Shown: positions 1 through 6,182, counted from the first letter of the stretch. The stretch is DNA of 6,664 bases from Thermoplasmata archaeon (GCA_030043405.1 JASHXS010000046.1:1-6664); one strand, 5' to 3'. Notes: generated by a model from the letters alone, not told the origin. Made by a program: numbers and translations.

Positions 1-638
1 ATGGCGACGTAGAGGTCCGACTGGTTCAGGGTCGGCGAACGGTCAACCGGCAGGGTCAGGTTCCAGGTGATGTTGCCCCCACTGCCCGCCAGAGGCGAGT
101 AGAAGTCGATGCCGGGCTCGTCGTGCCCGTAACAGTCCCAGTTGGAGTAGACCGACTGGCCGCCGTCCGGCCAGATCCCGTTGCAGAATTTCGTGTAGTT
201 GCTGGAGGTCGAGTTCCCGCCCCCCCAACCGGCCGGGTTCGAGCTCGGTTCACCGGGCAGGATGGCGCCCGGTGGGAGCGACGAGCCGCCCCAGGAGTTC
301 GGCCGGGTTCCGCTGGCGGCCGGCACAGTGAGGTGAAGGTCCGAGGGGAGCGAAGCGCCCAGACCTGGCTGGTACCCCACCGCGGTCGTCGTCGCGCCCG
401 ACGCGGTGGGCGGGGCGACCGCGAGCGCCGAGGAGCTCGCCAACGCCGACGGGGTTTTGGCGGGCGCGGAGACCGTGCCGGGGGCCACCGTCGAGGGGGC
501 CGGGGCGGTGATCCCGAACCCCGAGCCGACCAGGCCCCCCAACGAGAACGCGGCCGCAGCCATCAGGGCCACGACCAGGGGAAGAGTGCGCGGACGGAGT
601 CGCCGGGTCGACGCCTTCAGGACGAGGGAGCCATTCAT
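1..638 (-). CDS. Putative secreted protein, N-terminal part (runs off left edge)
   Basis: An open frame starts at an ATG (complement of 636-638) and continues without a stop to base 1, giving 212 codons of a longer protein. Residues 1-20 are Arg-rich (RR at 12-13), followed by a hydrophobic stretch at about 20-42 (LVVALMAAAAFSLGGLVG), which looks like a Sec signal peptide or N-terminal anchor. Residues 43-95 are a low-complexity Pro/Ala/Ser/Thr linker, a common stalk type in archaeal surface proteins. From about 130 the chain is rich in Gly, Asn, Trp and aromatic residues and contains N-glycosylation sequons at N142 (NST), N147 (NYT), N189 (NIT), N193 (NLT) and N205 (NQS), plus two cysteines at 152 and 169. 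This composition suggests an extracellular glycoprotein. I do not recognise the family; a surface protein or a secreted hydrolase are both possible. The gene follows the aminopeptidase on the same strand after 58 nt but has its own likely TATA box. Confidence 0.75.
   Translation of the reverse strand, partial: MNGSLVLKASTRRLRPRTLPLVVALMAAAAFSLGGLVGSGFGITAPAPSTVAPGTVSAPAKTPSALASSSALAVAPPTASGATTTAVGYQPGLGASLPSDLHLTVPAASGTRPNSWGGSSLPPGAILPGEPSSNPAGWGGGNSTSSNYTKFCNGIWPDGGQSVYSNWDCYGHDEPGIDFYSPLAGSGGNITWNLTLPVDRSPTLNQSDLYVA
512..638 (-). other. Predicted signal peptide / N-terminal membrane segment
   Basis: This encodes residues 1 to about 42 of the exported protein: a positively charged start with six arginines and one lysine in the first 18 residues, then about 22 mostly hydrophobic residues. 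The double Arg at 12-13 is not followed by the usual Tat consensus, so Sec export is more likely. The cleavage site is uncertain; the Pro-rich start of the linker at about 45 marks the outer limit. Confidence 0.65.
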
Positions 639-670
639 GTGACTGGGACCCGCCGCGGGAGCGGAACCGC

Positions 671-680
671 CCTTAAAAAC
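671..680 (-). promoter_or_regulatory. TATA-like box of the secreted-protein gene, overlapping a T-tract
   Basis: On the minus strand the sequence reads GTTTTTAAGG in an otherwise almost pure G/C neighbourhood. Its centre lies about 37 nt before the ATG at 638, which would place transcription start near 650 and leave a leader of about 12 nt without a Shine-Dalgarno motif. It also lies 17 nt past the aminopeptidase stop codon, and its five Ts could serve as a weak archaeal termination signal for that gene. Position and composition are the only evidence. Confidence 0.45.
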
Positions 681-696
681 CGCCGCCCCGGGGGGT

Positions 697-3135
697 TCAC
701 GAGGAGAAGAGGTCGACGCGCGATTGGAGCCGCTCCGCGATCTCGAGTCGCTCCAGGCCCTTCATCACGCCGCGGCTGCCCTCGGGGAAGGGGTGAGCGC
801 CGAAGAAGGCGCGAACTTCGTCGGCGCGGCCGAGTCCGACCCATGGGATCGTGCGTTCGAGCACCAGCGACAGGTAGCCGGTGCCGTGGTAGCCCGTGGC
901 GAGTTCCTCCAAGTGTCGGGTTAACCAGGGCCACACGACGTCCCGACCGGCCGGGTTGGCCGTCGCCTGGGGGAGCACCTGGTAACTGTGGCCGCGGATG
1001 ATCTCACCGGTGAGGAGGAGGTCCAGGGTCGACTCGAGCTGGGCCGGTTCCCCCGTCCAGGCGAGCGCCCGACTCAGTTCCACCCGTTCCCCCTCCGTGA
1101 CGGTGCGGGCGAGCGCTCGCCGAAGATCTCCCCAGGCGGCCGCGCCACCGGTGCGGGCGCGAGCCACTGCCACCGCCGGGCGGAGGTCGGGGTCCAAGCG
1201 CGGCCACTCCTCGAACAGCTCGGCCAGGTCGCGGGCGAACGCTTCGTCGGCGCGCACGCGGTGCGAACAGAGCCGTTCCCGCAGGATCCCGTGGTCGGTC
1301 GGCTCCCCGGGGCGCCGACGGATGCCGACAGAGGTCACGCGCTCGGCCAGGTACGCGCGGGTGGCGTCGCTGACCGACGCCGACGTGGGGAAGGTCCGAT
1401 GCAGGGCCATCAGGACGGTGCTGAAGGTGTCGGTCAGCAGGAGCGAGTCCGTCGCGCCCAGCGCGTCGAGCGCGCGTCGGAAGGTGGCCCAGTCGGAATC
1501 CCCGGAGTAGAGGAAGCTGGCCAGGTCCTTCACGACGCTCCAGCGGTCGGTCGGTGGGCGGGTGGGGAGGACCTCCAAGAGACGGTCGAACAGCTCCCCC
1601 TCGTAGCGAACCCGATAGAATCCCACGGCCCCCGGGTTCAGATGGACGGCGCTCCCCGGAGGGACCGGCAACTCCAGGGTCCGCTCCCGGAACACGAGGG
1701 ATCGTCGCTCCCCGTCGACGTCGACTACGAGGGGGATGGGCCAGGGCGGCTCGGTGGCGGGGAGCGGCGTCAGGCAGTACCGGGACTGGGTCAGGTGGAG
1801 GCGAGAGCCCTCCCGCCGGGCGGAAATGACCGGGTGACCGGGCCGGTCGATCCAGGGCCCGGCGATCTCGGCGACGGGCTGGCCCGACTGGGAGGCGAGC
1901 GCGTCCCAGAGGTCCTCGGTCCGGGCGTTCCCGTACCGGAAGCGTCCCAGGTAGTCGACGACCCCCGCGCGGAACTTCTCCGGGCCAAGGTACCCCTCGA
2001 GCATCGCGAGGAACGAGGAGCCCTTCCCGTAGCTGATCTCGTCGAAGATCTGCCCGATCTCCTCCGGTCGGGAGACGTGCGCGCGGACGGGGTGCGTCGA
2101 CCGGAGGGAGTCGCCCTCGAACGCGGCGGCCGCGCCCGCCACCCGGAGGTAGAAGTCGGTCAGCGGATCCAGCTCGGGGGCGAGGCGTTGGGTGATGCGC
2201 GTCTCCATGAGGGCGGCGAAGCTCTCGTTCAGCCAGATGTCGTCCCACGACGCCATCGTCACCAGGTTGCCGAACCATTGATGGGCGATCTCGTGGGCGA
2301 CCGTCTCGAAGACGTCCCGCCGCGTGAACGTGTCCGCGGTCGGGTCGACGAGCAGGCGCATGTCCCGGTAGCTGATCGCCCCCCAGTTCTCCATCGCTCC
2401 GAATGCGTGGTCCGCGACCGCGACCATGTCGAGTTTGGGCAGGGGGTAGGGGATCCGGAAGTACTCCTCGTACCCCTCGAGGATCCGCCCGCCGGCCTGG
2501 ACGGCGAACTCCCCGGCGCGGCCCCGACCCGGGGGCCCGAGCACCCGGACCGTCACCGGGCCCGCCCGGGTTTCGGCCCGATCGAAGCGCCCGATGGCGA
2601 GGTAGAAGAGATACGTCGACATCGGCGGGGTCGGGGCGAAGACCCACTCCTTCGCCCCGTCGGGTTCGCGAATCCGCTCGGCCGGCGTGTTGGAAATGAC
2701 CTCCAGGTCGGGCCGCGTCCGGACCGTCAAGCGGATCCGGGCCTTTCGGTCGGGCTCGTCGACGCAGGGGAAGATCCGCCGAGCGCCGACCGGCTCACAC
2801 TGCGAGGTCAGGACTGTGCCCTCCGCATGGGCGCATCGGTAGAGCCCGACCAGGAGGCCGGGCACGACTTGGCCCGCGAAATCCACGCTCAGGGGCCCGG
2901 ACGAACCGTTCGAGGGCGGAAGGTGGAGTCGGCCGGCCCGCGGGTCATGTTGGAACGGCACGGGGCCGCCCGGCCCATGGACCGCCCGAATCTCGAGCGC
3001 CTCGCAGTCTAGCTCCAGGCCGGCGGGGCCCTCGGGGGGCGGGAAGGTCACTCGTCCCTGCCAGCGACCCGCGTCGAAGTCGACCTCCAGGGCGAGGTCG
3101 TACTGGCTGATGGTGGTCCGGGGTGCGGGGCTCAA
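697..3135 (-). CDS. M1 family zinc aminopeptidase (tricorn-interacting factor F2/F3-like)
   Basis: A cytosolic metallo-aminopeptidase that removes N-terminal residues from peptides; in Thermoplasma the homologous factors F2 and F3 finish peptides released by the proteasome and tricorn protease. The 812 residues match the family's usual 780-850. The N-terminal beta domain opens with YDLALEVDFD and holds the ARRIFPCVDEPDRKA block at about 118-132. The exopeptidase motif GAMEN is at 246-250. Zinc ligands form HEIAH (281-285) followed 18 residues later by E304 in WLNES, the standard HEXXH-X18-E pattern. The proton-donor Tyr is Y369 in ISYGKG. The rest is the helical ERAP1-C-like domain that closes the active site. 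No signal peptide or membrane segment is visible. Start is TTG (complement of 3133-3135): the protein then begins as F3 homologues do, and no upstream ATG is in frame. Precise substrate preference (acidic, basic or neutral N-termini) cannot be read from sequence. Confidence 0.95.
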   Translation of the reverse strand: MSPAPRTTISQYDLALEVDFDAGRWQGRVTFPPPEGPAGLELDCEALEIRAVHGPGGPVPFQHDPRAGRLHLPPSNGSSGPLSVDFAGQVVPGLLVGLYRCAHAEGTVLTSQCEPVGARRIFPCVDEPDRKARIRLTVRTRPDLEVISNTPAERIREPDGAKEWVFAPTPPMSTYLFYLAIGRFDRAETRAGPVTVRVLGPPGRGRAGEFAVQAGGRILEGYEEYFRIPYPLPKLDMVAVADHAFGAMENWGAISYRDMRLLVDPTADTFTRRDVFETVAHEIAHQWFGNLVTMASWDDIWLNESFAALMETRITQRLAPELDPLTDFYLRVAGAAAAFEGDSLRSTHPVRAHVSRPEEIGQIFDEISYGKGSSFLAMLEGYLGPEKFRAGVVDYLGRFRYGNARTEDLWDALASQSGQPVAEIAGPWIDRPGHPVISARREGSRLHLTQSRYCLTPLPATEPPWPIPLVVDVDGERRSLVFRERTLELPVPPGSAVHLNPGAVGFYRVRYEGELFDRLLEVLPTRPPTDRWSVVKDLASFLYSGDSDWATFRRALDALGATDSLLLTDTFSTVLMALHRTFPTSASVSDATRAYLAERVTSVGIRRRPGEPTDHGILRERLCSHRVRADEAFARDLAELFEEWPRLDPDLRPAVAVARARTGGAAAWGDLRRALARTVTEGERVELSRALAWTGEPAQLESTLDLLLTGEIIRGHSYQVLPQATANPAGRDVVWPWLTRHLEELATGYHGTGYLSLVLERTIPWVGLGRADEVRAFFGAHPFPEGSRGVMKGLERLEIAERLQSRVDLFSS

Positions 3136-3151
3136 CCGTTTCCCCCGGTCA

Positions 3152-3157
3152 CCCTCC
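3152..3157 (-). promoter_or_regulatory. Possible ribosome binding site for the TTG-started aminopeptidase
   Basis: The minus strand reads GGAGGGTGA, a good match to the archaeal anti-Shine-Dalgarno, but GGAGGG ends 16 nt before the TTG, which is long. A second purine run, GGGGGAAA (complement of 3139-3146), lies nearer. The first would fall within the roughly 25-nt leader predicted from the TATA box at 3184-3189. Confidence 0.4.
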
Positions 3158-3183
3158 GCCGAGAGGACGCCCCCGTCATGAAG

Positions 3184-3189
3184 GTATAC
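3184..3189 (-). promoter_or_regulatory. TATA-like element of the aminopeptidase gene
   Basis: The minus strand reads CGTATACC in GC-rich surroundings. Its centre is about 52 nt before the TTG start; with the usual 25-27 nt spacing transcription would begin near 3160, giving a short leader that includes the GGAGGG motif. The hexamer GTATAC is palindromic, so orientation is assigned from position only. Confidence 0.45.
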
Positions 3190-3225
3190 GCGAGCCCCCG
3201 AGCGGCGGACGCGCCGGGTCCAACG

Positions 3226-3232
3226 TTAAATA
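3226..3232 (+). promoter_or_regulatory. TATA box of the 5S rRNA gene
   Basis: TTAAATA (within CGTTAAATACG) is the strongest archaeal TATA-like box in the window. Its centre at 3229 is 25 nt before the first paired base of 5S helix I (3254), the canonical archaeal distance. This implies the 5S gene is transcribed from its own promoter and not processed from a longer rRNA precursor. Confidence 0.75.
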
Positions 3233-3253
3233 CGACGGGTCTGTCGGAAAGTC

Positions 3254-3376
3254 GGCTGACGGCCAAAGCGGTGGGGAAACACCCGGTCCCATTCCGAACC
3301 CGGCAGTTAAGCCCACTGGCGTTCCGCACGGTACTGAAGTGCGCGAGCCTACGGGAAACGCGGAAAGCTGTCAGCC
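3254..3376 (+). rRNA. rrf: 5S ribosomal RNA (solitary gene)
   Basis: A 123-nt archaeal 5S rRNA. The ends pair as helix I: GGCTGAC (3254-3260) with GTCAGCC (3370-3376). The conserved loop sequences are present: CCCATTCCGAAC (3288-3299), the adjoining AGTTAAGCC (3305-3313) and ACGGGAA (3351-3357). A perfect helix, TTCCGC (3322-3327) with GCGGAA (3360-3365), closes the second arm. Mature ends may differ by one to three bases. The RNA sits in the central protuberance of the large ribosomal subunit. It stands alone: protein genes flank it on both sides, and no 16S, 23S or tRNA sequence is seen in the window. Separated rRNA genes are known from Thermoplasma and relatives. A short C/T-rich stretch (TCTC) follows helix I, with no T-run terminator visible. 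Confidence 0.96.
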
Positions 3377-3401
3377 TCTCGGGACCGGGACCCAGTTCGC
3401 T

Positions 3402-3415
3402 CCGATAGCCTAATC
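3402..3415 (+). promoter_or_regulatory. Possible TATA-like patch before endonuclease IV
   Basis: CCGATAGCCTAATC is the only AT-leaning patch between the 5S gene and the GTG start at 3439. Its centre lies about 30 nt before that codon, which would suit a leaderless transcript. The match to a TATA consensus is weak; read-through from the 5S promoter is the alternative. Confidence 0.25.
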
Positions 3416-3438
3416 GCGGCGGACGGTTCCGGCGCGCC

Positions 3439-4356
3439 GTGTTGCTCGGCGCCCACGTGGGAACCTCCGACGGGCTCGGGGAAGCGGTCCGCCAAGGGCG
3501 GGCCCTGGGCTGCGAGTCGATCCAGATCTTCTCGAAGAGTCCCCAGATGTGGGTCGGGCCGGCGGTGAAGCCGGAGTCCGCGGCCGAGTTCCGCGAAGCC
3601 GTCCGGGCGACCCCCGCGCTGGCGACCGCGGTGCACCACGGCTACCTCCTGAACCTCGCCTCCCCCAAGGCCTTCATGCTGAAGCGGTCGCGGACCGCGT
3701 TCGCGGACGAGATCGCCCGCGCGGAGTTGCTCGGGGTCGATGGGCTGATCTTTCACCCGGGCGCGCACCTGGGATCGGGCGTCGAGGCAGGGCTGCGACA
3801 GATCGCCGACAGCGTCACCCAGGCGATCGAGGCCTTCCCCGAAGGGAGGGTCCGCCTCCTGCTGGAGAACGCGGCCGGGCAGGGCACGACCCTCGGGTCG
3901 ACGTTCGAACAGCTCCAGTCGGTGCTCCACTCGGTCGACCGTCCGGACCGCGTCGGCGTCGCGCTGGACACCTGCCACCTGTTTGCCTCCGGGATCGACT
4001 TCCGTACCGACGAAGGGTACGGCGAACTGTGCGACCGGGTCGATTCCGTCCTCGGACGCTCCAATGTCCGCGCATTCCACCTGAACGACGCGAAGGCGGA
4101 ACTCGGGTCCCACCTCGACCGCCACGAGAACATCGGTCAGGGACAGATCGGGCGGGACGGGTTCCGCCCGCTCGTGAACGACCCGCGGTGGGCCACGGTG
4201 CCCGGCTATCTCGAGACCCCGCTGGACGACGAGGGGTACGCCCGGTATGCCACGGACCTCGGAACGCTCCGCTCCCTCGTGGAGGGCCCGGCCTCCCCCC
4301 GCTCGGCCGGGGCCAAGCCCTCGCGAGGTCCGAGCGCGGGCCGAACGCTCAAATAG
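3439..4356 (+). CDS. nfo: Endonuclease IV (AP endonuclease family 2)
   Basis: A DNA repair enzyme that cuts 5' of abasic sites and cleans blocked 3' ends in base excision repair. The 305-residue chain is a TIM barrel with three metal ions. All nine metal ligands known from the E. coli enzyme are present: H66, H106 (FHPGAH), E143 (LLENAAGQG), D177 and H180 (ALDTCH), H214 (FHLNDAK), D227 and H229 (DRH) and E259 (LET). The DTCH and HLNDAK stretches are family signatures. The start is GTG; the protein then begins MLLGAHVG, matching the usual (I/L)GAHVS opening. A TTG directly follows and is the only close alternative. No clear Shine-Dalgarno precedes it. After the barrel there is a Pro/Ser/Gly-rich, basic tail (about 282-305) that the E. 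coli enzyme lacks. It begins 62 nt after 5S rRNA and ends 24 nt before the transketolase gene. Confidence 0.96.
   Translation: MLLGAHVGTSDGLGEAVRQGRALGCESIQIFSKSPQMWVGPAVKPESAAEFREAVRATPALATAVHHGYLLNLASPKAFMLKRSRTAFADEIARAELLGVDGLIFHPGAHLGSGVEAGLRQIADSVTQAIEAFPEGRVRLLLENAAGQGTTLGSTFEQLQSVLHSVDRPDRVGVALDTCHLFASGIDFRTDEGYGELCDRVDSVLGRSNVRAFHLNDAKAELGSHLDRHENIGQGQIGRDGFRPLVNDPRWATVPGYLETPLDDEGYARYATDLGTLRSLVEGPASPRSAGAKPSRGPSAGRTLK
4348..4356 (+). promoter_or_regulatory. Possible TATA-like patch for the transketolase operon
   Basis: CTCAAATAG, which includes the stop codon of endonuclease IV, is an isolated AT patch centred about 29 nt before the ATG at 4381. That is the spacing expected for a leaderless archaeal transcript, and no Shine-Dalgarno precedes the ATG. 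It may equally be an accident of the AAA-TAG end of the upstream gene. Confidence 0.3.
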
Positions 4357-4380
4357 AGTGGCCCTGCTCGGCGGCCGGCG

Positions 4381-5232
4381 ATGGCGGCAGCCACCTCGGA
4401 CGAGACGATCCGCTCGCTCGAGACCACGGCGCGCGAGATCCGAAGCGACATCCTTCGGATGACCCACGCGGCCGGCAGCGGTCACCCCGGGGGCAGCCTC
4501 TCGGTCTGCGACCTCGTGAACGCCCTCGTGTTCCACGAGCTCCGGCTCGACCCGACGCGACCCGACTGGCCGGAGCGGGACCGGCTGGTGCTATCGAAAG
4601 GGCACGCGGCCCCGGCCCTCTACGCCGCTCTGGCGCTCCGCGGGTACCTGCCCCGGGAGGAGCTGCTCACCCTCCGTCAGCTCGGCAGCCGGCTGCAGGG
4701 GCACGTCGACCGAGGCAAGTTGCCCTTCATCGAGGCCTCCACCGGGGGGCTCGGACAGGGGATCGGGATGGCGGTCGGGATGGCCCTCGCCGCGCGACTC
4801 GGCCCCACGACGTACCGGACGGTCGCGATCATCGGGGACGGAGAGTGCCAGGCGGGGTCGACGTGGGAAGCCCTCCTAGCCGGGGGCCACTACCGGCTCT
4901 CGAACCTCCTCGTCATCTTGGACCGGAACGGGTACGAGACCGACGGCCCGACCGAGTCGATCATGGGTATCGAACCGATCGCGGACAAGCTCCGGGCCTT
5001 CCGCTACCACACCCTCGAGATCTCCGGTCACGACTACCGTGAGATCCTCGGGGCGTTCGCGGAGGCCCGCTCGGTGACGACCGGCCCGACGGCGATCGTG
5101 GCTCGTACGGTCAAGGGCAAGGGCGTCTCCTTCATGGAAGGAACCCATACCTACCATGGCAAGGCGCCCACGAGCGCCGAGTTGGGCCGGGCCCTGGCGG
5201 AACTCGGAGCCCCGGGGGGGGCCGCCCAATGA
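4381..5232 (+). CDS. tktA: Transketolase, N-terminal (diphosphate-binding) subunit
   Basis: First half of a split, thiamin-diphosphate-dependent transketolase, which moves two-carbon units between sugar phosphates in the non-oxidative pentose phosphate pathway; it works only in complex with the C-terminal subunit encoded next. In its 283 residues, SGHPGG (33-38) carries H35 and SKGH (72-75) carries H75, both active-site positions in the family. STGGLGQG is at 120-127. The ThDP/metal motif runs from GDGE (152-155) to N183 in LDRN, the standard GDG-X(25-30)-N. A further conserved His lies in HGKAP (259-263). The length matches archaeal split N-subunits. ATG at 4381 is the natural start; no Shine-Dalgarno is visible. 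A run of eight Gs lies just before its stop, which overlaps the next gene by 4 nt. The family also resembles DXP synthase and phosphoketolase, but the paired layout and motifs favour transketolase. Confidence 0.93.
   Translation: MAAATSDETIRSLETTAREIRSDILRMTHAAGSGHPGGSLSVCDLVNALVFHELRLDPTRPDWPERDRLVLSKGHAAPALYAALALRGYLPREELLTLRQLGSRLQGHVDRGKLPFIEASTGGLGQGIGMAVGMALAARLGPTTYRTVAIIGDGECQAGSTWEALLAGGHYRLSNLLVILDRNGYETDGPTESIMGIEPIADKLRAFRYHTLEISGHDYREILGAFAEARSVTTGPTAIVARTVKGKGVSFMEGTHTYHGKAPTSAELGRALAELGAPGGAAQ
5214..5221 (+). repeat. G8 homopolymer at the end of the transketolase N-subunit gene
   Basis: Eight consecutive Gs encode the end of Pro, Gly-Gly and the start of Ala shortly before the TGA at 5230-5232. 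The tract reads G GGG GGG in the zero frame, the form of a -1 slippery heptamer. A -1 shift here enters the frame of the downstream subunit with no stop in between. Being a homopolymer it is also a spot for sequencing or replication slippage. Confidence 0.9.
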
Positions 5233-6182
5233 CGACGGTCGGCCCGGCGGAAAGCCTCCGCGACGCCTACGGAAAGACGTTGATCGAGGTCGGGGAGCAG
5301 GACCCGAACCTGGTGGTGCTGGACGCGGACCTCTCCGGCTCGACCCGTACAGCGCTGTTCGGGCAACGGTTCCCGGAGCGCTTCTTCAACGTCGGGGTCA
5401 TGGAACCGACGATGATGTCGATCGCCGCCGGGTTGGCGATCTCGGGCCGGACGGCCTTTGCCAGCACGTTCGCCGTCTTCGGGGCCGGACAGGCGTACAA
5501 CGTCGTCCGCCAGTCGATCTGCTACAACCACGCCAACGTCAAGATCGTCGCCACCCACGCGGGCCTGCTCGTCGGGGGAGACGGCGGCACCCACCAGATC
5601 CTCGAGGACATCGGTCTCATGCGCGGCCTGCCGGGCATGACCGTGATCGTCCCGGCCGACGCTCCGACGACGCGAGCGGCGATACGGGCGGTGCACGCGC
5701 GCGACGGCCCGGCCTACGTCCGGCTGACCCGCGAGAGCCTCCCAGTCGTGACGGACGGGAGTTTCCAGATCGGGAAGGCGGCGGAACTTCGGTCGGGGAA
5801 CGACCTCACGATCGTCGCGGTGGGCGCCCTCGTGGCCCGCGCCCTCACGGTCGCCGAGGAGCTCGCCCAGGTCGGGGTTTCCGCGCGGGTGTTGGACTTC
5901 GCCTCCGTGAAGCCCTTCGACGAGCCGGCGCTCCTGCGGGCCGCCCGGGACACCGGGGCCATCCTGGTGCTGGAAGAGCACTCCGTGCTGACCGGCGTCG
6001 GGGCGCTCGTCGCGTCGACGACCTCGGAGAATTATCCCGTCCCAGTCCGCCGCGTCGGGGTGCCGGACGTGTTCGGCGAGTCCGGCGACCCGTGGGCGCT
6101 CCTCGACCGGTACGGGATGTCGCTCGAGCGGATCCGCGAGGAAGCCTGGGAACTCCTCCGCGCACGGGGCAAGGTTCAGTAA
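5229..6182 (+). CDS. tktB: Transketolase, C-terminal (pyrimidine-binding) subunit
   Basis: Second half of the split transketolase, 317 residues, providing the pyrimidine-binding domain and the C-terminal domain. The catalytic Glu that activates the cofactor is E59 in NVGVMEPTMM. Further family features are THAGLLVGGDGGTHQ (109-123), with H110 and H122 in the active-site region, the RLTRE segment (165-169) and LEEH (248-251) in the C-terminal domain. The start ATG overlaps the stop of the N-subunit gene as ATGA, so translation is probably coupled, giving the equal amounts a heteromeric enzyme needs; the purines upstream are all G and make only a poor Shine-Dalgarno. The fold is shared with DXP synthase and the E1 beta subunits of 2-oxoacid dehydrogenases, but partner and downstream transaldolase point to transketolase. 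The gene ends in TAA, which runs straight into GGAGG. Confidence 0.93.
   Translation: MTTVGPAESLRDAYGKTLIEVGEQDPNLVVLDADLSGSTRTALFGQRFPERFFNVGVMEPTMMSIAAGLAISGRTAFASTFAVFGAGQAYNVVRQSICYNHANVKIVATHAGLLVGGDGGTHQILEDIGLMRGLPGMTVIVPADAPTTRAAIRAVHARDGPAYVRLTRESLPVVTDGSFQIGKAAELRSGNDLTIVAVGALVARALTVAEELAQVGVSARVLDFASVKPFDEPALLRAARDTGAILVLEEHSVLTGVGALVASTTSENYPVPVRRVGVPDVFGESGDPWALLDRYGMSLERIREEAWELLRARGKVQ

Noticed and set aside
123..1001. Plus-strand frame of 292 codons opposite the secreted-protein gene and the aminopeptidase end
   Set aside because: It crosses two genes and their intergenic promoter and its translation is Arg/Gly low complexity; the minus strand gives a coherent signal peptide and sequon pattern.
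1004..2647. Minus-strand open frame of 547 codons in another register of the aminopeptidase gene
   Set aside because: Arg/Pro/Gly-rich translation without motifs, wholly inside a well-supported gene.
988..3012. Plus-strand open frame of 674 codons opposite the aminopeptidase
   Set aside because: It is codon-aligned with the aminopeptidase on the other strand. Stops there would need TTA, CTA or TCA sense codons, which are rare in such GC-rich genes, so a long shadow frame is expected. Its translation shows no recognisable motif, while the opposite strand has all M1 catalytic residues.
3132..3329. Small minus-strand frame (65 codons) across the divergent promoter and 5S gene
   Set aside because: It overlaps the 5S rRNA and both promoter elements; no motif or ribosome site supports it.
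3377..3438. Possible tRNA or hairpin terminator after the 5S gene
   Set aside because: No acceptor-stem pairing, TTCGA-type loop or T-run is seen; the GGGACCGGGACCC stretch does not fold into a self-complementary stem.
3349..4536. Minus-strand frame of 395 codons across 5S rRNA, endonuclease IV and transketolase
   Set aside because: It overlaps the 3' end of the 5S gene and two strongly supported genes on the other strand, with no motif of its own.
3549..5042. Plus-strand frame of 497 codons spanning endonuclease IV and transketolase N-subunit
   Set aside because: Out-of-frame reading of two genes whose catalytic residues are fully conserved in their own frames; the translation is Arg/Pro-rich low complexity.
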